Positions 23,161 to 35,003 are shown, counted from the stretch's first letter. The stretch: 64,000 bases of DNA from Dactylonectria macrodidyma (GCA_020744425.1 JAGMUV010000025.1:992001-1056000), one strand, 5' to 3'. Notes: generated by a model not told the origin, from the letters alone. Program-made: numbers and translations.

Positions 23161-25579
23161 AGATGGCTAGTAGAGCTTGGATAATGATTCTTTAGCCCCC
23201 TCTTACTAGGAGTGCCTTTTCTATAGTAATCCTTAAGCTAGATTAGTTAATTAAATGAAATAGGATAGGGAAATAAGCCTAAGAGAGAAGGATGGATTAA
23301 AAATAAGCCCTAAGGTTCTCTCTTAACTGACTATTACTAGTACTTAGGAGGAGAGAAAACTGGAGATCTAACTCCTATATAGAAATCAACCCTAGAAAGA
23401 CTAGTTTAAATCTCTCTAAGTAAGATAAGGGAATGGGAAATAATAATAAGTCTAAAGTTTATACTTATTATTATTTTAAAGAGGGGTATAGTATAAGAAG
23501 TAAGAAAAGACAAATAATCACTACTTACTAACATTCTAGCTAGTTAAAGGCCTTATAAATTTATAACTTAAAAATTAGACTTAAGACTAAATAGGCATTA
23601 GGATTAATATATAAAATATATAAACTAGTTAATTAAATAACTCTAGAGCTATAAGATAAAGGAAAAACTATAAAAGCTATACTTACTTAGAATAGTAAGT
23701 TAGATATAGTATTATAAAAGGATAAGCATACCTTATATAAGAGAAAAGTTAATTATAAAAGAGCTAATTAGTAGGATCCTATTTATCCTATATTACTATA
23801 GTAAGTTAAGTATTAAAGCTATTAAATAAAGGAGTTTAGTATATAAGAGATAAGCTGAACTAGGTTGATTAATTAATCTAACCCTAAACTACTACTAATA
23901 GACTAAAAACTGAAGACTTAAGCCTTAAAAAAGCCTATAGACTTATCTTAAGTAGTGCGCTTCTTAGTATTCTAAATAGCTTTATTATAAAAGGACTCAT
24001 CCTCCTAAGCTAAAGGGAATTCATTAGAAATATAAGAGCAGCTTATATAATTAAGAATACTTACTACTTAATCATTAGGATTAATAGGATACTTTATACT
24101 AAATAAGAGGTTAAGAGAGGTATTAAAACTAGGTTTAGAAGCTAAGTACTTATTAAGAAAAGACTACTTATATTAAGAATTAGCATTCTAAATACAATTC
24201 ATATATTTCCTATTTATAAACCTTAGGATAGATTAATAAGTATAAAATAGCTATATATAATACTCTTTAGTTATAGAGTAATTCAAAGTATTTAATTAAA
24301 TATAGTACTTATATAATAGCGGATTTTAGTATTTAAAGAAAGTAATAATTAAAGCCTTTTTATACTTAGATTAGTAGAGCAGTTCTTTAATAAAATACTT
24401 ATAGAAGTAGCCTAAGTTAGTAAGAATGTATACTAATTAAAGGAACTGATTAAAAATGTATTTTATTAAGTATTTTAAGACTATATTAGCTGTCTTATTC
24501 TTATAAATCTAGGCTCGGATATGCCTCTTAGTAGAGTTAATATTAGATAACTCTTCCTTAGGAGTGAATTTAATAAAGAGAGGGAGATTGCTATAGTCAA
24601 AGGCTATATATAAATAAATCTAAATAGTAAAGTGCTTTTCGAATTATAGAACCATTAGATTAAATAGTCTTAAGTATAGGGGAATACTTATTAATATAAA
24701 GTAAGCCTCCTTTTACTCCTTTTTAATTAATAAAGTCTTATAGTAACTATTCTAAGTTAAACTAGTGTAAAGAGAGAATTCATTGCTTTTTAACTAACTA
24801 GCTATATAGATACATATATTAAGAAGGGCTCTTTAGTAGACCTTAGTAATATTAGAAAGGTAAAAGTTAGAAGAAGCTATTATTAAACGAGTTAATTAAG
24901 TAATATTAATAAAATATAAAGAAGAAGAAAAAGGAAGGAAAGGAAAAAGAAAGAAAAGAAGTATTTTAAGGTAAAGGAAATGCGTATGCTAAGATTAATG
25001 CATATAGGGTGAATCATAGCCAGTAGGGAAAACAAATAACCTCCTACTGCTTAAGACTTTAAAAAGCCGTTTCTCTCTCTCTTCTCTTTCTCTTTAGTAT
25101 AACTCAACCTCTCTTCTTATAATAGTTACTATTCTTAGAACTCATTGCCCTTTAACTATAACTGTTTAGCGCATTCACTTAATTAAACGCCGCTCTTTAA
25201 CTAGCCTGGATAATGCTCTTAGAAACCCCCTTTCTTCTTAGCTGAGCTTTTACCTCTAACCTCTCTCCGCTTCTTACTATAAGAACCTTATTACTATAAC
25301 CTTCTGCTCCCTAATCTCTTTACTTTTCTAAACCAGTTACCTGCCTTCATTTCTGCCTGCTTTACTAATGCTCACAAGCCTGCACTACTTAGTCTTAAAA
25401 ATCCTATTTTTAAAACCTTATTACTAACTATAATAAAAACCCCCCTCTTTAACTATAACTTTATATTTCCTTTATCTTACTATTATTATAATATCAGATT
25501 ATTAAATAACTTTATAATTCATTTAATTAAATAATTTACTATTAAATGACTTCCTTTCAGCCTAGCCTTCTTCTAAATA
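23161..25579 (+). other. Element B sequence downstream of integrase, unassigned
   Basis: About 2.4 kb of RIP-mutated sequence lies between the integrase tail and the next decayed frame. I find no LTR pair, TIR or known domain. A moderately GC-balanced patch near 24990-25140 includes a TCTC-rich run followed by a CTCTTTCTC run. Confidence 0.4.
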
Positions 25580-27750
25580 AATCCTCTACTCTTCCTCCTA
25601 CTAAGCGCCTTTACTATAAGCAGCCCTATTAATAATAAATAAACTTACTTTTTACTAAAGGCTTATTCTACTTAAAGCAAGGAAATTGCTATTATTAACT
25701 ATAGAAAGGGATCGTTCTATTACGCTTTAGAAGCGTCCTTAGCTAAGTAGCTAAAGGAGATTATAGTTAATTAACTAGTTCTATTATACCTTTATATAAA
25801 ATGGCCTGAGTTTAATAAGGAAAGGATAATTAATATATATAGTAATTATAAAGACTTTAAGTTTATAAAAGCTATGCTAATATAACCCTTATATAAGGAT
25901 AATATAATGCCCTTTAGAGTATTTTAGAAAGAGCACACTCTTCGCTTTTAGGACCTTTATAAGAAGTTATAAAATAATACTTAGGCTAGTAAGAAAGGAC
26001 TTAGAGACTTCCTAACTATAATTATATATAGACTAAAGGATATTATTATAGTATTTCTAACCCTGCTTTTAGATAGTGCTCTTATAGTTATAATAAATCT
26101 ACTTAAGAAGACAATAGATCTAGTTAATTAAATATATAAGTGCCTGCTTTCTAAAGACCTTATTACTAAATGTATGCTAAACTCTTACTATAACTCTGAC
26201 TATTATACTATTAAGTAGGATATTTTTAACTAGCGTTTTATAATTAGCTTAGTTAATTATAAGGACTTCTACTAAGCATTATATATCTTTAACTAATGCT
26301 TTAATTAAGTCTTTTATTATAATACTCTTAGAAGCCGTACTTTATTTAACTACTAAAAAGCATTTACTTATACTTAGTGCTTTATCTTAACTAAAATGGG
26401 TTATTCTTATGACTTTAATATCTTTTATACTCTTATAACTAATTAATTAAGTGGTTTTAAATATAAATACCTGGCTATTTACTTTATATTTTTAAACTTG
26501 CGAAGTATGACTAGAGCTATAAGACTTAAAGTCTATCTATATATAAATCTATCTTTAGTAACTTTAGGCACTAAGAAGCGATTAGTAAAAAGAGAATATG
26601 CCTTTCTATAAAGAGATTAGTTTATTAGTCTATTTAATTAATCGCTTAAGCTATCTAAAGTCACTCTCTTTATTAGCTAAGAGTGGGTTAAGACCTGGTT
26701 CTTAATAGCTATTTATAATGAACTTAGGTTTAGAAAAGTTATTATTACTGAATATAAGCATAGTAAGGCAGTATCTTCTATACTCTTCTCTTATTACTCT
26801 ATTTATAGTTTGCTTCTTAAAGGACTTACTATTATCCTTATTAAACTAAGCAGTTACTAACTAATTAAGTAAACTGACTTTCCTATTATTAGAAACTGGA
26901 CTAAGGATTTTTAATTAATAATTATACTTACTAATACTATAATATTTAAAGAGTCTATTACCCTTCCTAAACTAAGCTAAATTATTAAGACCCTTAATTT
27001 ACCTGAATCCTATATAACCGCTTTATGCACTCTTAATGCTAACTAGGAACTTATTAACTAATTAGTACAGGACCTAGAGTTAGTAATGACCTTAAAATCC
27101 TAATGCTTTAAAACTCTTCTAATTCCTCTATTCGCTTTTAAACCTAGCTTAAGTATTATAAATTCATTTAATTAGATAGTTCTGCCTTATATAACCCCTG
27201 CTCTAACAGCTAGTAATAACTATAGTAATTCGGATGACTTAAATAAAGGGGCTATTAATAAGAAGTAAAAGAAGACTAGTAAGAATATTATTATAAAATG
27301 AGTATTACTAAAGAAGAAGGCTAATAATTAAATCATTTATACTAATAATTATACTAAGGCTATTCCTAACTAAGTACTTATAAATAGAATTAAAAGAATC
27401 TATATTACTAAACTAATAACTAAAGAAACTATAGAAATTATAAAGAAGAATGATATTAATACCCTTACTTATATTATAACTATATATACTACTAAGTCTC
27501 TCTATTTACTTCTAGCCCTTCGCTAATAAATGCATACAATTAATTAAATAGAAAGCTTTACTATTTTCATTCTAGATAGTCTGATTTCCCTATCTTAATA
27601 GAATGCTATTATAAATACCTTAAGGTCAAGATTGGCTCCTCCTCCTCCTACTAGGCCTTCTCAGGCTGATTGCGCTACTATATGCGAATTGATTCATACT
27701 TTACCTCTAAGACCTGCCTGAGGATTACTGCCGCTATCTGCCTCCGCGCC
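25580..27750 (+). pseudogene. Unrecognised long relic in the 3' part of element B
   Basis: A plus-strand frame of roughly 700 codons can be followed across this interval with stops almost only at positions explicable as former Gln or Trp. The N-terminal part is rich in Ser/Pro/Lys. The C-terminal part (about 27600-27760) is much less mutated and encodes a Pro-rich PPPPTRPSQAD-like stretch. It lies between the integrase end and the 3' LTR, where some retroelements carry an extra gene. I recognise no family; a separate insertion lacking visible ends is also possible. Confidence 0.5.
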
Positions 27751-28130
27751 TGCTGGATTTACTAATATGTTTTGATTATCTAATTCGCTAAAGAATACTA
27801 CTTAATCGAATACTTTTTAATCTCTTTATACACCTTATAGTTGATTTTACTAAAGAATTCTTATTATAGCTATTTCTATAACTTTACTTACTATCTTTAA
27901 TATAACCTTAGTACTTAGGTTCCTTTCAGACCTTTTCTTATAATTACTATAATCTTAGAAGAATAAATATAAGCTAGATTCTGGTTAATTAACTGCGCTT
28001 AGATATTAGACTTATATATATTATCTTTCTTTTCTTATTATTTCCTTTATTTACTAAGGCTTTTCTTCTCTTTATTATCTATAGTCTCTAGGCTTATAGG
28101 GACAAAGTGCTGACTGTATAAAGAGGAATG

Positions 28131-28528
28131 TGTTAGGGCTGAGGGCTTACTAGCTAGAATGGCCTGGACATTTTAATTAGCTAACTAAATTAAGTACTAG
28201 TCTTAATAAAGCTATTAATAAGGATAATAGGAGTTAGTCTAAAATAAAAGGCAGAGATAACTTAGATATAGATAGTAATTAATTATATTCTTACTTACCT
28301 TTATTTTTGAGTTATTAAATTGTTTTTAATATTATTATAATAAGATTTATTTGATTAACTAGAATATCTGATTCATTTCTTAGCCAGCTGCTTGATTGCA
28401 GCTCTGGCCTTCTTTTTGTCTGTTTTGTTTTATGAGTCTTGTTCATCCTCGCTCTGCTTCGCATCCCGCCTACCCTACGGCATCCGTCACTTCGGGTAGT
28501 AGTGTCCCTCTTGTCCCCCTGCCTAACA
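28131..28528 (+). repeat. Right LTR of element B
   Basis: It starts TGTTAGGGC and ends CCTAACA, 398 bp, and is preceded by the purine-rich AAAGAGGAA. Its 3' third retains CpG and CpA sites (CTACGGCATCCGTCACTTCG), so it is distinctly less RIP-mutated than the left LTR. Confidence 0.85.
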
Positions 28529-29060
28529 TAATATAATACTTACTTTTAATAAATTAAAAAACCTCTATAAAGAACTAAGGACTGAACTTAAGTTTATTAG
28601 AAACTAAATAAAGAAATACTATAACTCTAAATAAATAAAAGGACTATCCTTTTTAAAGGGGGATATAGTCCTTTTAGCTATAAAAAATGTTTTAATAGAC
28701 AGGCTAAGTAAAAAACTTAACTATAAGTTTATTAGACCTTATAAAGTTCTAAAGAAAATCTTAGAAAATAACTATAAGTTAGATCTAAAGAGTAAAAAAC
28801 ATTTAGTATTCTATATTTTATTACTAAAACTATTTAAAAATATAATTATAATTAATAATAGTTATAATTATAAACTATAAGTAGAAGATCTAGAGGAATA
28901 TTATATTAAGAAAATCCATAATATAAGGAAAATTAATAGTAAGATAATATACCTTATTAAATAGAAAGACTACTTAGAAAGCAAAACATTATAATAACTA
29001 CTAGAAAACCTTAACTATGCGTAGTATTTACTAAAGGCATTTTATATATAATAGTAAAAG
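28529..29060 (+). pseudogene. Element A pol tail: GPY segment and chromodomain
   Basis: The element A frame resumes immediately after element B. The first 300 bases are almost free of stops and encode a KGDIVLLAIKN-like GPY/F module. At about 28893-29020 a chromodomain relic begins EYYIKKIHNIR and includes the YLxxxxxYLESKT region. Chromodomains steer chromoviral integration to heterochromatin. That matches the placement here, but the protein is dead. Confidence 0.75.
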
Positions 29061-29795
29061 AAGAGGAAGGATTAAAAATAGAAAGATTAAATATCCCTAG
29101 ACTTACAAACACTTAGTTAAAATCATCTAGAATAATAAGTAGCTATAATTCCTGCACTACCTGGCTTTCCTAAGTGTCTAAAGCCTTTAATAGACTATCC
29201 TCTTTATCCAGACCTCAGAGTCTATAATAGACTATCTCTAAGCGTTTTCCTTTTACTTTACTTTAAGTCTTTTATAAATAAGCCAGACAGCCTATTATAA
29301 TAGCTATACACACTTATAGAAAGGCTAACTCTTTATAAAGCTTTAAGAAATCCTTACCTGCTTCCTCCTTATCTACTTCTAACTTCTTCTTAGTATCTAT
29401 AAGCTTAAGTACTATAACCAGTTAGTAAGTAAGTATACTAAGAATAAAGAAACTACTTATAAGATAATATAACTTATAAACTATTATAAGACTTCTTTAG
29501 CTTTATATATTTATTATAATAAGATAAGTTATTAGAAAATATATAGCTTTTACTATAATAAAAGTACTAATTATAAAGTATATCTAATAGTACTCTAGTA
29601 ATAGTAATAGTATAAGAAAGAGTATTTACTTCTAGAGTTTTATATATAAGCAGTTTCTATATATAGTTAGATATATTTATTAGTATAATATATTATAAAA
29701 GATATTTAGAAAAGAAGGATAATAAATTAATAGAGCTATTAAATAAAGACTAATTATATAGCCTTAAGAATAAAACCCTAAGGAGAGAGATATTA

Positions 29796-30178
29796 TATTA
29801 TAGCCTAGGTTCTTACTAAGCAGTTAGGAATAGTAGAATAATAGGTCCTGTATTTAGTTTAGACTAATAGTATAGCCTTATCTTAAAACTAATGCCCTAT
29901 TAAGAATAATAGTAATAGTTTAAAACTAATAGCAATCCTCTAAGTAGGATAGCAGTCTACTTAATATATAGTTAACTAAAGAGTGTATATTAAATATAAG
30001 CAGCTTCTTAGCTATTAATATAACTTAGTTATATTAAGTACGTTTTACTCTATTATTACTAAATATAATAAGTATTATTTAATCTTAACTTACTTAATTA
30101 CTTTATTATATAATACTTTAGATTAGGACTTAGTATACACTAGCCTTATAAAAATAGTGTATTAACCCGATTGTTATA
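29796..30178 (+). repeat. Right LTR of element A
   Basis: It is 383 bp, the partner of 1703-2085, and is followed by AAAAA. It also forms part of the left arm of the palindrome centred near 30206. Confidence 0.85.
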
Positions 30179-30233
30179 AAAAAAGGCATTATTAATAGTT
30201 ATTATTTCCTTTTATTTCTCCTTTTAAGCTAAT

Positions 30234-30985
30234 TATAATAATCGAGTTAATATACTATTCTTATAAGGCTAGTATATACTAGGTCTTAATCTAAGGGTTT
30301 ATATAATAACTTAATTAAGTAAGTTAAGATTAAATAATACTTATTATATTTAATAATAGTAAAGTAAAATATACTTAATATAACTAAGTTATATTAATAG
30401 CTAAAGAGCTACTTATATTTAATATACACTCTTTAGTTAATTATATATTAAGTAAACTATTATCCTACTTAGAAAACTACTATTAGTCTTAAATTACTAT
30501 TATTAGTTTTAATAAAGCATTAGTCTTAAAGTAGGGCTATACTATTAGTCTGAACTAAATATAGGTCTTATTATTTTACTATTCCTAACTGCTTAGTAAG
30601 AACTTAGGCTATAATATAATATCTCTCTTTTTAAAGTCTTATTCTTAAGGCTATATAATTAGTCTTTATTTAATAACTTTATTAGTTTATTATTCTTCTT
30701 TTTTAAATATTTTTTATAATATATTATATTAATAAATATATCTAACTATATATAGAAACTGCTTATACATAAAACTCTAGAAATAAATGCTCTTTCTTAT
30801 ACTATTACTATTATTAGAATACTATTAAATATACTTTATAGTTAGTACTTTTATTATAGTAAAAGTTATATATTTTTTAATAACTTATTTTATTATAATA
30901 AATATATAAAGCTAAAGAAGTCTTATAATAATTTATAAATTATATTATCTTATAAGTAGTTTTTTTATTCTTAATATACTTACTT
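30234..30985 (-). mobile_element. Truncated inverted copy of element A
   Basis: It comprises one complete 383-bp LTR on the minus strand (30234-30616) and about 370 bp of the adjacent 3' internal region. Beyond 30985 the similarity is lost, so the remainder was deleted or never formed. It could derive from a second insertion placed tail to tail, or from self-integration or inverted duplication of element A. Confidence 0.75.
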
Positions 30986-31686
30986 TATATTAAGCCTAAA
31001 TAAATATATAAATATATATATCTCCTTTAATATACTAAGTTTTAAGCTTTATTATAAGCTTAAAAATTCTATATAAAATCCTATTTAAATATACTAAAAT
31101 ACAGTATTAATAACACTATTCACACTATATAACCAATCATAGCTAATCGGCCTAATATTAGTCCGTGCTTTAAAATCAAGCAATTTTGCTTTATAATCAA
31201 AGCTTTCAATTCCTCCGTGATTTGAAATCAAGATATCTCAGCATTTCTTTAAGATATAATTACAAAAATAATACCACTAAATAGCTGAATTTTTAGGCTT
31301 CTTAATAGTATACCTTGTTTCTTAGTGATTATATATTTGCTGGCTTAATTTGTCTATAAAAGAAGGACTACTCCTAGGGCTTATTTCCTTATATAATAGA
31401 ATTATACACTATTACTATAAACTATAATACACTATCTTTAGATAAAACACTCTTATCTTTATATACCTCTTACTTTATTATTCTTTATAAGAATATCCTT
31501 ATATAAGCTATAAGCTTATACTTTTACTACTTAGTAACTTCTAACAATTTTAATATAGTAATTATTATAAGAGTTTTTAATAAAGTCTTTTAAAATTAAT
31601 TTAAATACTTATAAAGCCTTTCTTTTAAATAAGCTTATTATATATCTAATCTTTAATTCTTTATTTATAAATATAGTAAAGTAATA
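30986..31686. other. AT-rich spacer with a less-mutated patch
   Basis: No gene is seen. A patch at about 31100-31360 still has ordinary CA/TG content and includes short inverted motifs (AATCAAG / CTTGATT). The rest is RIP-like. Confidence 0.4.
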
Positions 31687-32132
31687 TAACGTACTTAATA
31701 AGTGAGTGAGCCAAACAAGCGAGTGAGCCACTTTAAAATTTCCTAGTACTTATACCTTAAATGAAAATATTTTTAAAATATTCTCTAAAATTAAAACTAA
31801 GAGTAAAATAGCTAATATTATAGAAATAGTTCTATTATATATTAAAAAATAAATATAAATTTTCTTAGATTTCTTTTAAAAATTACTTAATAAGCTATAT
31901 TAAAAATGCTTATTCGCACTGTATACTTAGCTATTTCTATATAAAGGAATTTTTTTAAAAATTTAAAAAAATTATTATATAGTTTTCTTTTTAATTAAAT
32001 AATTAAAATTATTTTTATTTTATTTTTAATAATTAGATAGCTAGTTTTAAAAATTTAAGGTTTAGCTCTTTTTAGTGCACAGTATTCGTAGCTCACTCGC
32101 TTGTTTGGCTCACTCACTTATTAAGTACGTTA
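31687..32132. repeat. MITE E2 (446 bp, subrepeat-bearing TIRs)
   Basis: Near-perfect inverted ends of about 45 bp start TAACGTACTTAATAAG. The left end holds AAGTGAGTGAGCCA at 31700-31713 and AAGCGAGTGAGCCA at 31717-31730, with AAC between. The right end repeats this inverted. An interior TTCGCACTGTATAC block matches the TTCGCACTATA of E1. TA flanks both ends. There is no reading frame. Confidence 0.85.
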
Positions 32133-33230
32133 TAAAATATAACTTAAATTATATAAAGTATTATAAGCTAAGGCCTAAACTAGTGCTTTTATAAGTATAG
32201 CTGGATAATTGAACTTTTAGTTAAGTTATTACTTTCCCTTTTACTATAATTAGAAATTTATAAGATTAGAATAAGGTTATAACACTAGCTACTGCTTTAG
32301 CTCCTTTAGAGCTAACTTCTTATATAAAGTGCTTATAAAATTCCTTAAAAGTATTATTAAACTTAATTATTATTAATAGTTAAAGAGTTTTTTTAATATT
32401 ATAAAGTTATATTTCTTAAATTAATATATTAAAATTAATAAATTATTCTATTTAATAATACTATTTATTTTTAATAGTAATTTAAATTATAATTAACTTT
32501 ATAATTTATATTTTAAAAGTAATAATAGTATTTATAATATTTAAGCTTTATTAAGCTTTAAATATTATAAATAATACTTTATAGTATTTATATATATTAT
32601 AATTTAGCTTAAATATATTAATTATTTTATTATTAAAGTATTAATTTTTAATATAAAGTATAATAATCTTTTTATCTTTATTTTTAAATAAGTTTATATT
32701 TTAATCTTTATTAAGATTCTAAGCCATATATTAAAAAGTAAGTCTTTTATTCTTAAAAAAGCTAGAATTAGTATTAATAAGGATTATAAGTATTATAATA
32801 GCTTATTATTATTACTTAATATATAAAGTAACTATTTAAATAAAAGCTATTAATATATAATAATTATATTTATAAGTTAGTTTATATAAGTATAAAATAG
32901 TTTAAAAATAAGTTTTTAAAAAATAAACTAAAGTCTATATTAATAAAGTAATTAAATTATACTTATTAAATAATAATTATAGTATTATATTAAATAATAA
33001 TTAATATATAATAATCTATAATAATTAAAGTAAATTAAAGTAATTAAGTTATTTTAATAATTAAAGAGCTGCTTATTTTAAGTATACATTTCTTAAGTAT
33101 TTATATATTAAATAAATTGTAAGTTCTATAGATTATACAATTTATAAATTATAGCAATCCTAAGAATTACAATCCTTAGGTTATTAAATAAAATTTATAA
33201 GTATTATATTACTACTAGTCCTGACCGCCT
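32133..33230. other. AT-rich DNA without recognisable features
   Basis: This is extremely TA-dense, with short internally repetitive stretches around AATATTATAAATAATA near 32500-32600. No gene, LTR or TIR is seen. Composition becomes normal within about 100 bases after 33200. Confidence 0.5.
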
Positions 33231-33429
33231 TTGGACCCCTTAGGTCAAGCATGGGTTATAATATACATTCTAAACCTGTCCCACGTCCTACATCTAGTCT
33301 CAAATCCTGAAGTCATTTTCATATGTTAAAATCTGCTTTATATCCTAAATCAGTCTCTATATCCTCGCCAGCAAGCATGAGGGATCTAACTCTGTATAAT
33401 ATCAATATTACTAAAAGCGTCCATTTTAA

Positions 33430-34086
33430 GAGCGTTCTTTCGTTTACTCCTGCTTTACTCGCTTAATAGTTAAGTTACTATATAAGGCAACCTCTGGAGA
33501 TATCTTCAGCTTAATAGCTCAAGGGAAATATTATTAAGGCACTAGGACTCAACAGCTATCCCTAACTTCTCCTGTTATTAGTTGCTTTGCCTGCCTGCAC
33601 TAATATGTACAACAGAAACCGCGTCATTACTAAGAGAGCTACTTCTCGATCTGTCAACCAGATGCTCATTAGCTCGCAGTCTCCAAAGCGAACTTTTCTC
33701 TTCCTACTATCCATCATCCGGTATCTCTAGGCATCTCAGAGCCATTTCCTGCAGCTCCTCAAAGCTGATTGTTTCCCTGAACGAGCGATCCTCATGAACC
33801 TTCAACACTCGTGGAAATCGCGGAGCAAAGTACCCAACATTCGCGGGCTTATCGAAACCAGTGCCGACCACTTGTACTATAAATGGAGTCCATTAGCAGA
33901 GGCTGCGTTCAATGGTGTCAACCCGTGGTTGCTTGTGACCGTGACGTCGGCCCCCTTGTTAATGAGCAGCTTGACTACCTCGACGAGTCCCCCATGAGAG
34001 GCTGAGTTCAGTGGCGTCCATCCGTCCTCATTGGCAGTACACTGCCTTAATGTGATGAATAAATGCCTAGAAACGGATATATGCAT
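33430..34086 (-). pseudogene. Ankyrin-repeat gene relic
   Basis: Minus-strand 34086-33877 encodes an ankyrin unit and a half: the core reads GWTPLNSASHGGLVEVVKLL followed by INKGADV and HGLTPLNAASANG, then a stop. Further along the same strand (33797-33430) a second segment reads FEELQEMALRCLEIPDDG and then LRANEHLVDRSR, broken by stops. The segment 33430-33690 has an inverted paralogue at 55849-56606. Ankyrin and WD40 pieces side by side suggest debris of fungal NLR-type (NACHT/NB-ARC) genes, but no nucleotide-binding domain is visible here. It is a fragment, not a functional gene. Confidence 0.6.
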
Positions 34087-34611
34087 GCTCGTACAGCCAG
34101 GAACAGACCGTGCATCTATCAGCCCTCAGGACATCAGTTTACATATCCTTCTAAAGGTGTAATACGCTTATCTTTACTAAGTTTATTATATATAACAAGC
34201 CAATATATATATTAATAATAATAGACCAGTCTACGAATTCTTATTATAATATTTTCTCTATTAACTAAAAGTATTAAGCCTAATTAAAAGGGCTTTAGAA
34301 CGCCTTACTATTATTTTAGACTTATAAGCAGTTTATAAGATAAGTAGGTATTAAAAAGCAGAGAACTGGGTATATTAATCATATTTTAGCTAGAAGGAAG
34401 TGGAAAGCTAGTAGACTTTCTCTAAGACGCATAGCGATTCATCCTCACTAATATATTAACAATTGACTCTATGCCTCTTTAGATCTAGTCCTTAATTCTT
34501 GCCTTTACGCTAAAGAATAGCGCTATACGAAAGGCTTTTTTCTAAGATCATCACATTCCAAAGTGGATGTCTTGTGCACTAGAACCAGAAGACAATTGGG
34601 ACTAATGTTAA
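34087..34611. other. Spacer between ankyrin and WD40 relics
   Basis: AT-rich with intermediate composition; no reading frame or repeat is recognised. Upstream of the WD40 relic all frames carry stops. Confidence 0.4.
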
Positions 34612-34830
34612 CAGATCCTAGAAGGCCATACGAGATCGGTAACATCAGTAGCCTTCTCGCATGACTCAAGCCTTATGGCCTCAGCCTCTATCGATGAGAC
34701 GATCCAGCTCTGGCGCATTAATAATGGCACATGCATGCAAGAGCTCAAGGGCCATACGCGCTCGGTATTGTCAGTAGCCTTCTCGCATAACTCGCTGCTC
34801 TGGAGTGGCTTAGGCCAGGAGACGGTATGA
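34612..34830 (+). pseudogene. WD40-repeat relic
   Basis: Seventy-two codons encode one full WD40 unit and the start of the next. The first reads LEGHTRSVTSVAFSHDSS, then ASIDETIQLWRI, with the canonical GH and W positions. The second begins LKGHTRSVLSVAFSHN. A TGA at 34828-34830 ends the frame. Two closely matching units suggest the high-identity WD40 arrays of fungal NLR-like proteins. Base composition is normal, so it decayed by truncation rather than RIP. Confidence 0.7.
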
Positions 34831-35003
34831 TTGCCCCTTGCCTTCGAAGCTGTGCCGGCTAATCGGTTGGTCTTCAGCACTCTCAGCACGAAGATCTAGG
34901 TCGGCATGCCCTCCTCCTAACGGTCCCAATCGCACCACATTCTTCATGCCGTCCCTGCACCGCCAGTGCTAGTGGCTTTCCCCCCCTTCCTTCTAAACAC
35001 CCT

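Larger units (their letters stand above)
7868..28528 (+). mobile_element. Gypsy element B, split by nested element C
   Basis: It is bounded by two 398-bp LTRs (7868-8265 and 28131-28528) that begin TGTTAG and end CTAACA in the less mutated right copy. It lies within the integrase tail of element A, whose frame resumes directly downstream. Without element C it is about 12.8 kb, long for a Gypsy element. Plus-strand order: gag, protease, reverse transcriptase, RNase H, integrase with a GPY-like tail, then nearly 5 kb of further sequence with another decayed frame. A clean target duplication is not resolved: the left flank is TATTA and the right flank TAATA. Confidence 0.85.
1703..30178 (+). mobile_element. 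Gypsy/chromovirus element A, split by nested element B
   Basis: The element is bounded by two 383-bp LTRs (1703-2085 and 29796-30178) flanked on both sides by AAAAA, a possible but low-complexity target duplication. Removing the nested element (7868-28528) leaves about 7.8 kb, a normal Gypsy length. In order on the plus strand are a gag-like relic with a zinc-knuckle trace, reverse transcriptase, integrase, and after the interruption a GPY/F-like segment and a chromodomain. It is therefore a chromovirus. Stops occur throughout, so it is inactive. LTR ends have changed from TG...CA to TA...TA by RIP. Confidence 0.85.
29428..30985. repeat. Large inverted repeat (tail-to-tail element A ends)
   Basis: The left arm 29428-30178 contains 368 bp of element A 3' internal sequence plus its LTR. 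The right arm 30234-30985 contains the same LTR inverted (30234-30616, again 383 bp) and about 369 bp of internal sequence. A 55-bp spacer (30179-30233) separates them. Arms differ mainly by RIP-type changes. Homology stops abruptly near 29428 and 30985. Confidence 0.8.

Noticed and set aside
250..33200. Mitochondrial or organellar origin because of the high A+T content
   Set aside because: LTR retroelements, chromodomains, a Helitron and RIP-type transitions indicate nuclear DNA.
34608..34889. 93-codon minus-strand open frame
   Set aside because: It is the reverse of the WD40 relic; the plus strand gives recognisable GH and W repeat positions, the minus strand does not.
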